A stretch of DNA of 64,000 nt from Symbiodinium natans (taxonomy: Eukaryota > Sar > Dinophyceae > Suessiales > Symbiodiniaceae). The notes below the pieces were generated by a model that saw only the letters and a list, made by a program, of their open reading frames with translations, was not told the DNA's origin and ran no database searches. A program made the translations under genes and the position numbers. The stretch lies in the NCBI GenBank assembly GCA_905221605.1, contig CAJNDS010002479.1:530001-594000 (forward strand). Reading direction: 5' to 3'. This document shows, one piece after another, positions 19,681-30,926 of this stretch (the stretch's first letter is position 1; every line of letters begins with the position of its first letter).

Positions 19681-21554
19681 GTAAGGTTTCAGATGTTTCG
19701 GTGACCACCTTGTTTTGGGGAGAGTGTGGTTTAAGTAAGGTGAGATGTTTATCCCTTCGTGGAACTACAAGCATTCTATGTGCATAGCCAGAGGCGTATT
19801 CACAACTCTTATGGAGCCACGATTACGTTACCAACACAGGTTTTTAGGCGTCATAGGGTTTTAAGGTCTTTTTGCCTGGTGTCAAACCACACAAGCTCAA
19901 AGGGAAGGGGGACATACGACAAACCTCTAGGGCCCTTACCAGGCATTGGAGGTTTGTCGCATGTCCCCTCCTCCGGAGCTCGTAGGGATTGGTGATGGCG
20001 CAGGCTATTTTGTCGCTGGCGGGGGGCTATTTTCTAACCTTTTTGGTTTTTTTCTCACAACTTTGTTTGCTCTGCGAACAGGTTCTCAGGTTTAACTCCG
20101 GGGCGTCGGGTGGGTTCAGTACTAAAGTGCGGTGTTTATCCCTTTGTGGGAAGAGTCCCAGGAAGCCAAAAACCTGTGTGCGCTGGTAACGAAATCATGG
20201 CTCCGGACAACTGGTAAAGGGGAAACGGAAGCTAGCACCCGGCACGAATTATTTGGTCGCTGGCGCGAGCTGTCGCAGGGGAGGTTTTGTCCCAACTCTG
20301 CCTAAAGGTTCGAAACAATCCTGGATGTAATCTAGGATTTAAACCCTGAGACACCACACGAGCTTTCCCCACAGAGCGATCATCTCAATCTACTTAAACC
20401 ACCCTTTTTATGGGCATGTATGACTTTTCCCGAAGAGAGGCGTGTAAGTCACAACGCGTTGGAGCACGTTATGGCGCTTTTTCTGTGGTTTCCCCCAAGA
20501 AGAGGCCAAGAAGAGGCAGCAAATCATAACGTGGTGTGCGCATTCAAGAAAATAACTATACTATAGTACTCTTTTATACGTCACCCACGTTCTGATTTGC
20601 TGCCTTTTCTTGGGGAAACCGGCCATAACGTGCTCCTGCGCGTTATGATTTGCGTGCCTCTATGGGGGAAGGCAAAGCAGCAGCGAACGCCCCTTCAATG
20701 TTGCAGGACGATTTTACGTCTGCCGGTCCGATCACTCTTGCTCACGCATTGAATGACATCGAGACGTTCTGATTTTCGGGCTTTGGCCGCAGGTGCATAT
20801 TGGCGCATATTCACAACCCTTTTGAGCCGCGTCTACGTTGCTAGCACATGTTTTTGGGCGTCCCGCTCCCAGATTGGGCGCTAGTTGGTTAGTCAAAGCA
20901 CGTTATGATTTTCGGGCTTTGGTCATGGCTCTTTTCCCACAAAAGGATAAACATCTCAATTTACGTAAACCACCTTTTTTAAGGAGCGTGTTTTACAGCC
21001 CCTAAAACACAGGGGCAGGTGGGGTGCTTGTTGCGTACGCTGAAGGCCCCACCTAAAGGTTTGTCGCGTGTCCCTTCCCTTCGTGCTCGCAGGGTTTGGT
21101 GAGGGCCGTAGAGGTTTGTCGTACGTCCCCTCCCTTCGTGCTCGTAGGGTTTCGTGCCAGATGTTTCGAATCTTTTCGCAGAGCAGGCAAAGTTGGGACA
21201 AAAACCTCCCTGGGACCAAATAGCTCGCTCCAGACGTTTCCCCTACGACCAAATAGCTCGCGCCAGATGTTTAGAACCTTTTCGCAGAGTTGGGACGAAA
21301 CCTCCCTTGCGACCAAATAGCTCGCGCCAGCGACCGAATAGCTCGTGCCAGCGACCAAATGGATCACGCCAGGTGCTAGTTGCTTAAAGCTTCCCCCTTA
21401 CCAATCGTCCGGAGTCCGGACTAACCTCTTTTAGGGGACAGATCATGGAGCGATTACGTTGCCAACACACTGGTTTTTGGCTGCCTGGGATTCTTCCCAC
21501 AAGGGGATTAACCCAGCTGCGCAACCCAGCCAGCAAAACAAAGATGATCAAGTC

Positions 21555-21635
21555 CGTTCCGTTCCGGCGTTCCGTTCCGGCGTTCGGTTGTGGCGTTCCG
21601 TTGCGGCGTTCCGTTCCGTTGAAGGGCTGGGTGCT
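21555..21635. repeat. TTCCG minisatellite, first tract
   Basis: Short repeats of GTTCCG and GGCGTTCCG. Open frames through it are repetitive artefacts. Confidence 0.9.
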
Positions 21636-22324
21636 TGTGTCGTCCAAACATGTCCAAACAATAATTGCAAACGCTTGCTCGCGCCGCCTCGGCAGCCGGG
21701 CCGGCCGACGTCCCAAGGCCCAGGAAATTCCCACAACCCGTCAAAGCAGATCCCAACCAAATCACCCTAGGGTTGGACGAGGGGGGTGGGAGGTGTGGGG
21801 GTGTCCAGATGGGGGTCTCAGGGGGGTGTTTTGGATGTCTGTCGTCTGCAGGGTTTGCCCTGAGATCGACCGTGAATGCTCTTTCCTCGCTTATCATTTG
21901 GATTTGGATGATGCTTGACAAGCTGCAGCAAGTTTATACGAAGATTTCATCACAATGGTTCACAACTGTCTGACTTGTTCACAAGCAACCCCAATGATTA
22001 GTGGGATTGGGGATCACGTGTTTACGGAAAAGACGCATTGCCAGCATTGCGTGACGATTGTGGACTTCCAGGCCCAGAAATCCACACGAATATGGGGAGG
22101 GTCCCGGGGGGGTCCGGCTGTTTCTTGGGTTCTTGGCCACCCTCTGTAGGAGCTGCCGACAGGCACCCACTGGGGTCCCACAGTGTGGGGGGGGTGCTTG
22201 TTCCGAACACCGTTTCGGAGACCGAGGCGAATTTGGGCCCAGTGCTCTGAATGGAGTTCAGTAGCAAGCGACATTGATGGCAGCATGGATCACAAACTGT
22301 GAGGTACCACATCAAGCACGAAAC

Positions 22325-22572
22325 AGCCTACGTTCCGTTACAGCTGTTCCGGTGTTGTGTTCCATTCCGTTCCGGCACTCCGTACCGGCGCTCCGTTCCG
22401 TTCCGGCGTTCCGTGTTGCGGCGTTCCGTGCCGGCGTTCCGTTCCGACGTTCCGTTCCGTTCCGGCGCTCCGTTCCGTTCCGGCGTTCCGTTCCGTTCCG
22501 GCGCTCCGTTGTGCTCCGGCCTTTGCGTTCCATTCCGTTCCGGCGTTCCGTTCCGTTCCGTTCCGTCGTTTT
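22325..22572. repeat. TTCCG minisatellite, second and longer tract
   Basis: About 250 bases of CCGTTCCG and GGCGTTCCG units, followed by the right end of the element described at 17305. Confidence 0.95.
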
Positions 22573-22788
22573 GGGTGATATTATAAGCCCCCCGCCTCTA
22601 GAGACAGAAACCCAACCCTTCGGCTGTTGGGAATTATCAACACACACACACGCTATTTTAAGTATGGCTGTAAGAGGGATGTGCAGTTCTAGGGATCAGG
22701 TGATGCGTGGAGGATAAATCGTAGAGATCCGCTGACATGACTTTTGTTAGTGGCCCAAGTGAAAGAACTGCAAGTCTCTCCTCGGGTG

Positions 22789-23838
22789 ATGCAGCGCAAG
22801 AGAAAGCTCTTCCTTCTCGTTACGACGGCATGCTGTCTCATGCTTGCCAAGATGGCTCCTGTTGCTAGCTTTGCGCAGATGGGATCAAAGCAGTTTCGCG
22901 GTCAGGAAGGAACAGGTGTGCGGTTTTCTGTGTCAGCTACATACGATGTCCGCATGAAAGGGCTTTCGCGCGAAGACAAGCGGCTGATGTCCAGGCGGTG
23001 CTTATCCTGTTTTCTGTGCTGCAATGCAGGCTGCTATTGATTCTTGAGGCCTTTGGGATGTTTTATATTCACCCTTATTGCCTGTAAGGGTTGTTTAATT
23101 AGCACTCTGTTCACAGGGTGCAAAAAGACAACCTAGGTTTGCCAGAAGTACAGAGAGGCTGCGAAAATCCACGACAGGCTCTGGAGCAGCAACCCGCGAC
23201 CCCAAGTCTCCATTCTATATTCGATCGGACTCAAGATCTTTGGTCAGCTGGGTGAGAGTGAGCGGGTTGAGTTGCTTTGGAGAGAAGGACAGGAGAGAGG
23301 TTTGGTCGACGCTTTCGTCGCCGGCAATCGAATTGATGCAGCCGCAGCACTTGGCGACGTGGAAGGTGCTGCTTCAGGACTAGACTACATGATCAGGAAC
23401 GACTTCGAAGTTAGTGCCATCCAGTTTAACTCAGCGATCAATGCATGCAAAAACGCACAGAAGGCTAGCCACCATGCAGCAAACTATCTGTTTCAGGAGA
23501 TGATCAAAAGGGGGCTGGAGCCGGGCGCGGCAACATTTGGCGCCTTGATCGGGTCGCACATGCGTGCGGACCTTGTGGCAGTCCTTCGAATCTGGTCGAT
23601 CATGGAAGGATACCAAATAACTCCTAATCAGATCATTGCCGAAAGCTACTTGACTGCGTTGCTGGGACGGCTGCCCGATGGCCATCTGAGCGCGAGAAGG
23701 TTACGCCCAGAAATTCAGAAGCGAGATGCCGAGCGGCAAGAAGCTGCAAGGGCCGCTCTAGGGTACCTCAAGAAGATGAAGGTGCCATTGACGGGACTTT
23801 GCCAGGCGATTGATGGAGCACTGCGACTGGCAAGCTGA
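22789..23838 (+). CDS. PPR-like protein with N-terminal signal sequence, three exons
   Basis: Exons 22789-22994, 23030-23048 and 23137-23838 close in phase to 308 aa. The N terminus MQRKRKLFLLVTTACCLMLA then KMAPVASFAQ is a basic, hydrophobic signal-peptide-like segment, the usual first part of a plastid-targeting presequence in peridinin dinoflagellates. The body is helical: REAAKIHDRLW, SIGLKIFGQLGE, then FNSAINACKNA, LFQEMIKRGLEPGAATFGAL and RIWSIMEGYQITPN, which follow the 35-residue pentatricopeptide pattern. PPR proteins bind organellar RNA and act in its processing, so a plastid RNA role is likely but inferred. Intron 1 would be only 35 bp (GC-AG), which is unusually short. Intron 2 (88 bp, GC-AG) is a family VIII element without a telomeric tract. 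An upstream frame without ATG is also open, so the start is the first ATG in the frame. Confidence 0.7.
23049..23136 (+). mobile_element. PPR intron 2: family VIII element lacking a telomeric tract
   Basis: Starts GCCTTTGGGATGTTTTATAT and ends AACCTAG before GTTTGCCAG. The left end matches MFS introns 3 and 4. It is the shortest copy and has no CCCTAAA. Confidence 0.65.
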
Positions 23839-24560
23839 TTTATTGTTGCAGGTTGCGTGTGAAATATTGTGCCAGGGCTCGGAGTTGTGAGAGGAACCGG
23901 GGTCTTTCGCTAGCGCCTCTCGAGGGTGTTTTGTTTCTGACGTCTGCTGCATGTCTTTTGTTGCGTGTGCCATGTTGGGGTCCAAAGGCTTACTGTCGGC
24001 CAACATCAAGTTCACGTTCTTGCTTCTTCTGTTGGAGACGCATTTGCATCTTTTTCACAAAGTCCGTTATCATCATCTCGATCTCGTGTGCTAAATTTCA
24101 AAAGTCACGGGAGAAAAGTTTCGACAAGAAATTAAGCTGGGGGGTTGAGCGACATCTTGAAAAACCTGTTGACATCGATTGCAGGCTGTAACGTTACAAA
24201 CACGAATGACCCATGCTTAGCAGGCTGCAAAAAAGAATGTCAAAACTGCAGGACCGCCATCTCTGGCGCAGCCATCTCTTGCTACATGTGCCTAACAAAG
24301 CCCTACCCCGCCCCCCCTCACTCACCAATATGAAGAACAATTTTGTTCGTGCAAACTGAACCCTAAGTCCTCGCACCTGCCTCCAAGATGGAACGCACGG
24401 TGCTATTCAATTAGTCTTTATGCTCCTACGAGAATCAAAAAAAGGGGTTCAGCGCAGCAGTCTCATGTATATTGGGTGCCCGCTGGGTGCCCGCACGGCG
24501 CCCGGAGAGGTTAGGCAACGAGGAGGATCTGGGCTCGAAAAAACACTTTCCCCGCCAGAA
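23839..24560. other. Downstream of the PPR gene: no further gene seen
   Basis: About 700 bases with no telomeric tracts, probably 3' untranslated sequence and spacer. Small open frames have no recognisable features. Confidence 0.4.
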
Positions 24561-24963
24561 TTAAAAAAAAAAAAAAACAGGTCGCAAAAAAGAAATTGTT
24601 AGGTGCGTGTGTTCATTTTGATCCGGCCTGGCAAAAAAAATCCCGCCAGAGTTTTTTCTAACAAATTCTCCCGGGTTTTTTTTTGAGCCGCTCTCGCATT
24701 CAGGAAAACAGCTCCAGAAACAAGAAATCCAGGCATACACGAAAAAAACTTTAAGAAAAAATCGCCTGCCCCGGGACATTTTCTTCAGGATTCCAGCCCC
24801 CAAGCAGGAATTTAAAGAAAAAACCTGAATTTCCTGAATGCGAGAGCGGCTCAGTTTTCGGGAGAATTTTTTTAGAAAAATCTGGCGGGATTTTTGGTCA
24901 GGCCAGATCAAAATGAACACATGCACCTAACAATTTCTTTTTTTGCGAGCTGTTTTTTTTTAA
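24561..24963. mobile_element. Large foldback element with about 130-bp terminal inverted repeats
   Basis: The left arm (about 24561-24713) and right arm (about 24827-24963) are reverse complements: AGAAATTGTTAGGTGCGTG pairs with GCACCTAACAATTTCTTT, TTCATTTTGATCCGGCCTGG with GGCCAGATCAAAATGAA, and GAGCCGCTCTCGCATTCAGG with CCTGAATGCGAGAGCGGCTC. The outer ends are A and T runs. The 110-base centre has no ORF. The structure is that of a foldback or MITE-type non-autonomous DNA transposon. No clear target duplication is visible because the ends are homopolymers. Confidence 0.85.
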
Positions 24964-25590
24964 GGCCGTAGTACATTAGCCTCTCATCCGTGCACCGCCC
25001 ACCACGCACCCATGAAGCAGTAAGACGAATTCCGAGCTATCGTCCCCTATGCCTGCAATCCTGTGTCCCCAAACATCGCAAAGAGATCAAACTGCAAAAC
25101 GTTGGCCATAGTGCCTCGAACAGACCCCTGCTTTCGGACCTTCGGAGCAAAATATACTATGTTGTTGCTTGTCCGGCTTGCTCCTTCAACAACATGGGAC
25201 ATACACAGCAGTCGCGACATGTCCCATGATTTTTGACCCATAATTTTGTGAGCAAGCGTACACCCATGAGAAAGACTGTTGGATTGCAGCCCCTCCCAGC
25301 GTCATGAGCAAGTCGATGAGCTATTTAGCTGGAAATCGCACAAAGCCATGATTCGAAGGTTTTGACTTTAGGCCCCTACTGCGAAACTTATTTTCCCGCA
25401 CCGATTTTTTCTCAACCCTTTACTTCCTTGACTTTTGAAATTTAGCAATCTCGTGGTTGTCATGTTTGCGAGCGTTCCAGTCGAGTATGTAGCGCGTGTA
25501 TGGCGTGTCAGCCAGCAGAGCTGATCCCGTTGTACCAGCAGCTGTTTTTTCTGGCATTCCACACCCAGCCCAGATGGAAAAAAAGGGTTT
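24964..25590. other. No confident gene
   Basis: About 630 bases of unique sequence without telomeric arrays. Several frames of about 60 codons occur on both strands, with no recognised motif. Confidence 0.4.
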
Positions 25591-25599
25591 AAGGTTTTG

Positions 25600-25681
25600 G
25601 TGCCTAATTTAAGTCATATTTGTAGGTTACCTTACTTATAACTCCACTCGATAACTAGCCATGAACCTTCAAGTAGTAGCC
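25600..25681. repeat. Family III element (right part)
   Basis: GTAGGTTACCTTACTTATAA is followed by TAGCCATGAACCTTCAAGTA and then GTAGCCCTAAACCC. The join from the element end to CCCTAAA recurs at 29440 and 48605. Confidence 0.7.
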
Positions 25682-25842
25682 CTAAACCCGAAACCCTGAA
25701 TCTGGGGCCCACCTCGCTGTGCCAAGTACAGTATCAGGCTTGAAAAGCCAACCGAATCCTGGCATGCCCGCGTTTAGGGTTTGGGGTTGAGGCTTTATAG
25801 GCTTTAGGGCTTGGGGTTCAGGGCTTAGGGTCTCGGGCTACT

Positions 25843-25942
25843 ACTTGGAGTTTTATGAGCAGAGCTAGTTGAAGGTTATAATGTAGGTTACCTTGCTTAT
25901 ATCCCACTTCTAACTTCTAACTACCCAGGAACCTTCAAGTAT
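25843..25942. repeat. Family III palindromic element
   Basis: Contains AGGTTATAATGTAGGTTACC and ends TAACTACCCAGGAACCTTCA AGTA. The left end (CTACTACTTGGAG) is its inverted partner. Confidence 0.7.
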
Positions 25943-26192
25943 ACGCCCTGTGATGTTGTGGCGCAATCGACTCTGGAATTCGTGTGTCATCCTGGTCACG
26001 TGGTTATAGGGTTTAGGGTTTAGGGTTTACAGTAGCGGCACATGCTTTTGCTACTAGACACAAAGCCGTACTCAAACTATATTTACAAAGGTTCACGGAG
26101 ACTAAGCCCTATAAAAGAAAATAAACCCTAAAGAAAAAACCCTAAACCTTTAAAAGAGCCTGACAAACCCCGAACCCTGAATCGAGCCCGGT

Positions 26193-26300
26193 ACTTGAAG
26201 GTGCATGGGCAATTGAAAAGTAGGGTTATTCGTACCTTCGTTCAGGTTATAATGTAGGTTACCTCACCTATAACCCTACTTGTAGCTACCCATGAGCCTT
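26193..26300. repeat. Family III palindromic element, near complete
   Basis: The left end ACTTGAAGGTGCATGGGCAA pairs with the right end TAGCTACCCATGAGCCT. The centre has TAGGGTTAT and AGGTTATAATGTAGGTTACC. It is about 105 bases and non-coding. Confidence 0.8.
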
Positions 26301-26811
26301 ATCTCGCCCACCGGTAAATGGGTTTTCGGACATGCACTACTAAGCAACCACGCGCAGAAACATGGAAAACAAAACCGAGGTTTTACACTTCAACCCCCAA
26401 ACAAAACGTGTATTTTCGGCGGGGTCGTTAACCACGCCGTAACCTTGTTATTCCTAGGCTACTCTAACCCTAAACCCCAAACCCTCGACAAGTGTACAAA
26501 AATGAAGACGCTACACCGAATTAGATCTCCATGACGTAACAAGGCATGCCCCCCACGTGGTGGACGCACCGCCCACGATGGGTGACTGGGCACAGACACT
26601 TTACCCCACGATCCGTCAGGGCTTTTAGGGGTTTTCAGGGTTTTTGGGGTTTTGTAGGGTTTTTTTGGGTTTGTAGCGCTTTAGGGCCTGTAGGGTTGTT
26701 CGGGCTTTAGGATTTTGTTTTGAGGGTTTTTGGTTTATGGTTTTTTTTTGCCTGTTGCAGCGCCACTTTTGCGGGGGGTGGGGGGGGTGGTGATGAGGGG
26801 TTGAACTGGGG

Positions 26812-26905
26812 ATGTTCCCCCTTATACTCACAGTCCTGAATAGGGATTATAGTACTCCCTTTTCAAACCCCTATTAAGGACTGTAAGTGTAAGGGGGCAA
26901 TTTTC
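26812..26905. repeat. Inverted-repeat element, family IV
   Basis: GGGATGTTCCCCCTTATACT at the left and GTAAGTGTAAGGGGGCAA at the right, with GGGATTATAGTACTCC in the centre. Confidence 0.75.
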
Positions 26906-27037
26906 CAAGGTTGAACGTTGAAAGTGAATAGAAAGTACATCATGGGACTAGGTATGGCTTGGATTGCATTCTTCATACTGCGCATGGGAGGTGGATGGCA
27001 ATTTAGCCCTAAACCCTAAACCCTAAACCCTAAACCA

Positions 27038-27130
27038 TACCCTACTGATCCGAGGCATTTGTCATGTCGAGCTGACATTGAGCCAAATGAAGCCTCCACT
27101 TGATCTACTTCCATGCGGTTGTTCATCCTA
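27038..27130 (+). CDS. Possible exon, product unknown
   Basis: Between CCCTAAA arrays a frame reads LLIRGICHVELTLSQMKPPL then DLLPCGCSS before a stop in the next array. No family is recognised. Confidence 0.3.
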
Positions 27131-27631
27131 AACCCTAAACCCCAAACCCCAAACCCTAACTCTCAGTGGAAAATACTAGCATAGCAAGACAAGGGGAGCC
27201 GAATTCAGAACAAGCCTCATGTGGGTCATTAGAGTTTAGGGCAACAGGGTTTCAGGTGGACAGTCCTAGGTGATTAATTAAAGGGACTGCGGTTTAAGGT
27301 TTAGGGCCTACGGAACCCCAAGACTTTTGTAGGAAGATACCTGCCAGGGTCCTTAATCCCTTTATGCTCCTACCCTATTCTTGGGGTTCCTTATTTGGGG
27401 TTCCCATTACAATCCTTTTAACCGGGGTTTGGGGTTTAGTGTTCTACGCGACTAATGCTCAAAAGCCCTCAACCCCATCCGTTTCCTTCACCCCGAACTT
27501 ACCCCAATCTCTGACGAATCCGAAAAACTTTGACTCTATGCCCCTGAGCACTGAGGCGCTAAACCCCAAAAGCCCCAAACCCTAAACCCTCAAAAGCACC
27601 GAGCCAAGAAACTCAGCTTGGGCTGGTGCAG

Positions 27632-28520
27632 GCTTCGGCAAACACAGGGACGAGTTGATAGCGGACGTTGCCCAGACCTGAGCAAGAACCGTAAGCCGTA
27701 AACCCTAAACCCTAAACTACGGTTCATTAGAGAGATGTTCTGCCTGCAAGGGCGGGTGTCTGATCACCGGTACCCTGAAACCTTAAACCCTTAGGGTTTA
27801 GGGTTTAGGGCTAGGGTTTCGGGTTCCAGGGTTAGGGTTTCCTAAAGCTTTCTCAGAGTGCCACAAGTTGAGTTTGACGGCGTTGAAGTAGAGTTCCAGA
27901 CACAAGGTGGTTTCATGAGACAGCCAATGGCAGAGACGCCCCTGACACAAACTTTAGGGTTTAGGGTTGCATAGGGTTCAGGGTTTAGGAAGCGTGTCCT
28001 GTTTTCACGAGAGTTCAGGAAGTTAAGTTATGTCGTTCCGCTTGGCTTTTTTGGGCTTTGGTTATGCGACAACCTCAACAACCGTCATACTAAAGAAGTG
28101 CCAACATCTTCCCCTTAGAGTCCTGAGAGCTGCAATCCCAAACTCCGCGAAATACCGTCTCTAGTGGCATAACCCTGGGGGTCCATGTACCTAAATAGGG
28201 CATACTCGGGCCTTAAAGTGGCCCAAGTATATAATAATAAGGTGCATGGACCCTTAGGGTAAGCTCCCCTGAAGAACCTAAATACTAAGCCCTAAGCCCG
28301 AAACCCTAATCCTTCAACCCCAAATCCTAAACCCTAAAACCTTAAACTCGACCCAAGCTTCCCAAACCTAGGGTTTAGGGTTTAGGGTTTAGGGTTGAGG
28401 GTTGAGGGTTGAGGGTTGAGGGTTTAGGGTTTAGGGTTTAGCTAGGATCGACCCCCAGGCGAGGGACGACCCCGACTACTGCTGGTGGGTGGTGGAAACT
28501 GCCCAGCAGCCGGATGCAGG
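27632..28520 (+). CDS. Second DUF3820-like exon pair
   Basis: The exon from 27632 follows CTGGTGCAG and reads FGKHRDELIADVAQ. The exon from 28459 follows GACCCCCAG and reads ARDDPDYCWWVVETAQQPDA. Placed together they copy the arrangement at 12938-14333: FGKxx, then DDPxYCxW. The exact donor is uncertain. Using GTTGCC at 27667 gives a GT-AG intron, and using the repeated CAG gives a longer join. The intron holds TTTAGGG tracts and a family VI element. Whether this is a separate gene or further exons of one long gene cannot be decided. Confidence 0.45.
28168..28265. repeat. Inverted-repeat element, family VI (GGGTCCATGTACCTAA)
   Basis: The ends GGGGGTCCATGTACCTAA and AAGGTGCATGGACCCTTAGG are inverted. 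The core has CTCGGGCCTTAAAGTGGCCC. Copies lie at 40768-40872 and 56818-56935. Confidence 0.75.
28372..28440. repeat. TTTAGGG/TTGAGGG array
   Basis: TTTAGGG units with four consecutive TTGAGGG variants in the middle, ending 19 bases before the acceptor of the second DUF3820 exon. Confidence 0.9.
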
Positions 28521-29221
28521 CCTCAGCTCGACGGAACTTCCTGAGTTTCGGGTGTAGGGTTCGTGTGTGTTTAGGATTTAGGGTCTAGGGTTTAGGGTTT
28601 AGGGTTTTAGGTTTCTTGTGGTTCCGGGGGGGGGGGGGGGGGGGTCTTGCGGATCAGTCTTTCGGTTACGAAAGCCTAAAAACCCTCAGCTTTAAACCCT
28701 CTAGGATCTTAGGGTACTCCCATCCCCCTAGTGCTCCAACCCCCCCCTCCCCCTCCCCCCCTTTGCCCCCTAAGATCAGATACCCATTATATTATTATCA
28801 TAGTGTATGGGGTGTATTTAATCTTGGGGGGTGGGGGGTGGGGGGTGTTAAACCCTAAACCCTAAACCCTAAACCCTAAACCCTAAACCCTAAACCCTAA
28901 TTATTACCAGCCCGAAGTCGACCCCTAAGAGCAACTCCCTTGTGAACCCTGTTTCCCCTGGGTTCTTGGTAGGGGATGATGGCATTAAGCACCAAATATC
29001 CCCCCTAATTGTATACCCTTTAAGGGATTATCTAGGTTCCTCTTTCCTTCATTCCCTACTAGGAACGAGTAAGTGCTGTCGCTTACGCTTCTAAACCCTA
29101 CCTGCACCCTGAGCGGGTCGCAATTTAACGCCCACTGTTCGGCGTTGTGGTTTACGGTTTGGGGTTCAGGTTTGCATTTTAGGGTTTAGAGTTACCCTTC
29201 CACTCTACGGACCCGACTGTT

Positions 29222-29316
29222 GGGGGACTTAGAAGTAGGTACAATTTCTAGGTTACCTTACTTATGACCATCTTATAACCCCACTTAACAACTAATTACC
29301 CATGAACCTTCAAGTA
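29222..29316. repeat. Family III palindromic element
   Basis: ACTTAGAAGTAGG at the left and TTACCCATGAACCTTCAAGT at the right, with TCTAGGTTACCTTACTTATG in the centre. Confidence 0.75.
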
Positions 29317-29352
29317 GGGCATGTGGACACTCTGGTTCCTTGAGCTCGGATT

Positions 29353-29452
29353 AGGGTTAGAAGTAAGGGCTGTAAGTAAGGCAACCTAAATTATAACCTT
29401 TATTGGGGCACTTATCCCCAAGTGATATCTACCCATGAACCTTCAAGTAGTA
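29353..29452. repeat. Family III element followed by CCCTA repeats
   Basis: Ends CTACCCATGAACCTTCAAGT then AGTAGCCCTACACCCTAAAC. A second family III copy lies only about 40 bases upstream. Confidence 0.7.
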
Positions 29453-30124
29453 GCCCTACACCCTAAACCCTACACCTCAAAGCCTAACTAGGGTATAACT
29501 ACCCATTTTAGAGGAATGTGTTTTATAACAGGGGGTGACAAGAACAGTGTGCTATGTTTGGAATACCCAAGAGGTTCGGAGGATCCAGAAGGTAGACCTA
29601 GCTCCTAGAACAAATAGAGTTGTATTTCAGGTCTTTGGGATTCAGGGTTTCGATGGGTGTAGGGTTTATAGTAGGAGGAGGAGGAGAAGTAGTAAGATAG
29701 GGTCTTACTCCTCCAAAGGTGGTTCACGAACATGCCTAAACCCTAGGGTTTAGGGTTTAGGGTTTAGGGTTTATTCTTCCCCGCTACGCTGGGATGGTGC
29801 AAGCCTGGGGGGGGGGGGGGGTTTGGAGTTTGGGGCTATCACGTTGTGCTCTAAACCCCACTGTCAACCCCGAACCCCAAAACCTCCGCTTTGGGGAATA
29901 TAGGGTCGGAATAGTTGCTAGTAGCGTTCCCTTATGGTCCCTTTATTGGTATGCTATAATAGCCAACCCTAAACCCTAAACCCTAACCCCTAACCCCCTT
30001 AAAGGCCACCGGCTCAAGGAGGCAGCTGCGTGGATCCAGGAGTCTTGGGCACAGGGTTTAGGGTTTATGGTTTAGGGTTTAGGGTTTAGGGTTTAGGGTT
30101 TAGGGTTTAGGGTCTAGGGTCTAG

Positions 30125-30143
30125 GGGGGGGGGGGGGGGGGGG
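30125..30143. repeat. Poly-G run after a TTTAGGG/TCTAGGG array
   Basis: The array at 30056-30124 runs straight into the G run. Confidence 0.9.
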
Positions 30144-30719
30144 CGACCGTGAAGTGATGGTGCCGGGCTTGGGGGTTAGGCTCGCAGAAAATAGGTTTAG
30201 GGTTTCGGGTTTAGGGTTTAGGGTTTAGGGTGGAGGGTTTTACTTAAAGAAAGCGTTAGGGCTTCGCCCTTTGCCTCGTCAAGTGCCTCTTCCTGCGATC
30301 ACCGCACGATGATGTGCCCTTGCTTTGCCCAGTGCATCGTCGTCGCTAGTGCATCCCGTTCCCTAAGCCCTAAACCCTAAACCCTAACCCTAAACCCTAA
30401 CCCTAAACCCTAATTCACCTGAAGGCTTTTAGCCCCAAAGAACCCGAAACCCGAAGGACCTCCTTGAAGCCCATAAAGGCCCTCAACCCGGCGGCCCCTA
30501 ATACTTGAAGGGCCCGGCAAGGGGCTCGCTGACGACAAGCAGCGTTTCGGGTTGAGGGGTTAGGGTTTCGGGTTTTGGGTTTAGGGTTTAGGGTTTAGGG
30601 CTGGGCGGTGTATCGGCATAAGTGAGGTCGGAGGCATGGGCGCAAGTGAGGGAAGGACCAGATCATCTTCGGGCCTGGAGACCCCTCAACCCTAAACCTT
30701 GAGACCCTCAACTGCTATA

Positions 30720-30830
30720 TGCTTAAGAACCCCAAAAAATTGAAGGAAAAACATATCCCTGCATTACTCTCATCTGGAAGACTGTGTGTTTTGTTTTTTT
30801 TGGGGGGCTCTTAAGCATTTGGTAGTAAAC
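30720..30830. repeat. Inverted-repeat element, family V
   Basis: ATGCTTAAGAACCCC at the left and GGGGCTCTTAAGCATTTGGT at the right are inverted. The ends abut CCCTAAA. Confidence 0.7.
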
Positions 30831-30926
30831 CCTAAACCCTAAACAGTCGGCTGTCGAACGCTGAACGCCCGGTTTGGGCCACTTGGGGGGTGGCACGTGC
30901 TTATCAGACTGCAACACCCATGTGGG

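Larger units (their letters stand above)
17464..21380. repeat. Block of dispersed repeats around ACGACAAACCTCTA and AAATAGCTCGCGCCA
   Basis: Several motifs recur in direct and inverted orientation: ACGACAAACCTCTAAGACC and its complement (17620, 19165, 19320, 19560, 19630, 19920, 21055, 21115), GGGCCACGATTACGTTACC, GGACTAGTAAAA, AAATAGCTCGCGCCA and TTTCGCAGAGCA. Spacing is irregular. No intact ORF accounts for the block; the frames in it do not look conserved. It may be a degraded satellite or nested transposon debris. Confidence 0.6.

Noticed and set aside
21445-22717. Long overlapping ORFs on both strands
   Set aside because: They run through TTCCG minisatellite tracts and read as RSVPFRRSVP-type repeats. 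The unique parts show no conserved motif.
27073-27090. Reverse-strand spliced-leader-like motif (TTGAGCCAAATG)
   Set aside because: It is 12 bases with a one-base deletion, lies inside a possible exon and has no ORF in the right orientation. Chance is sufficient.
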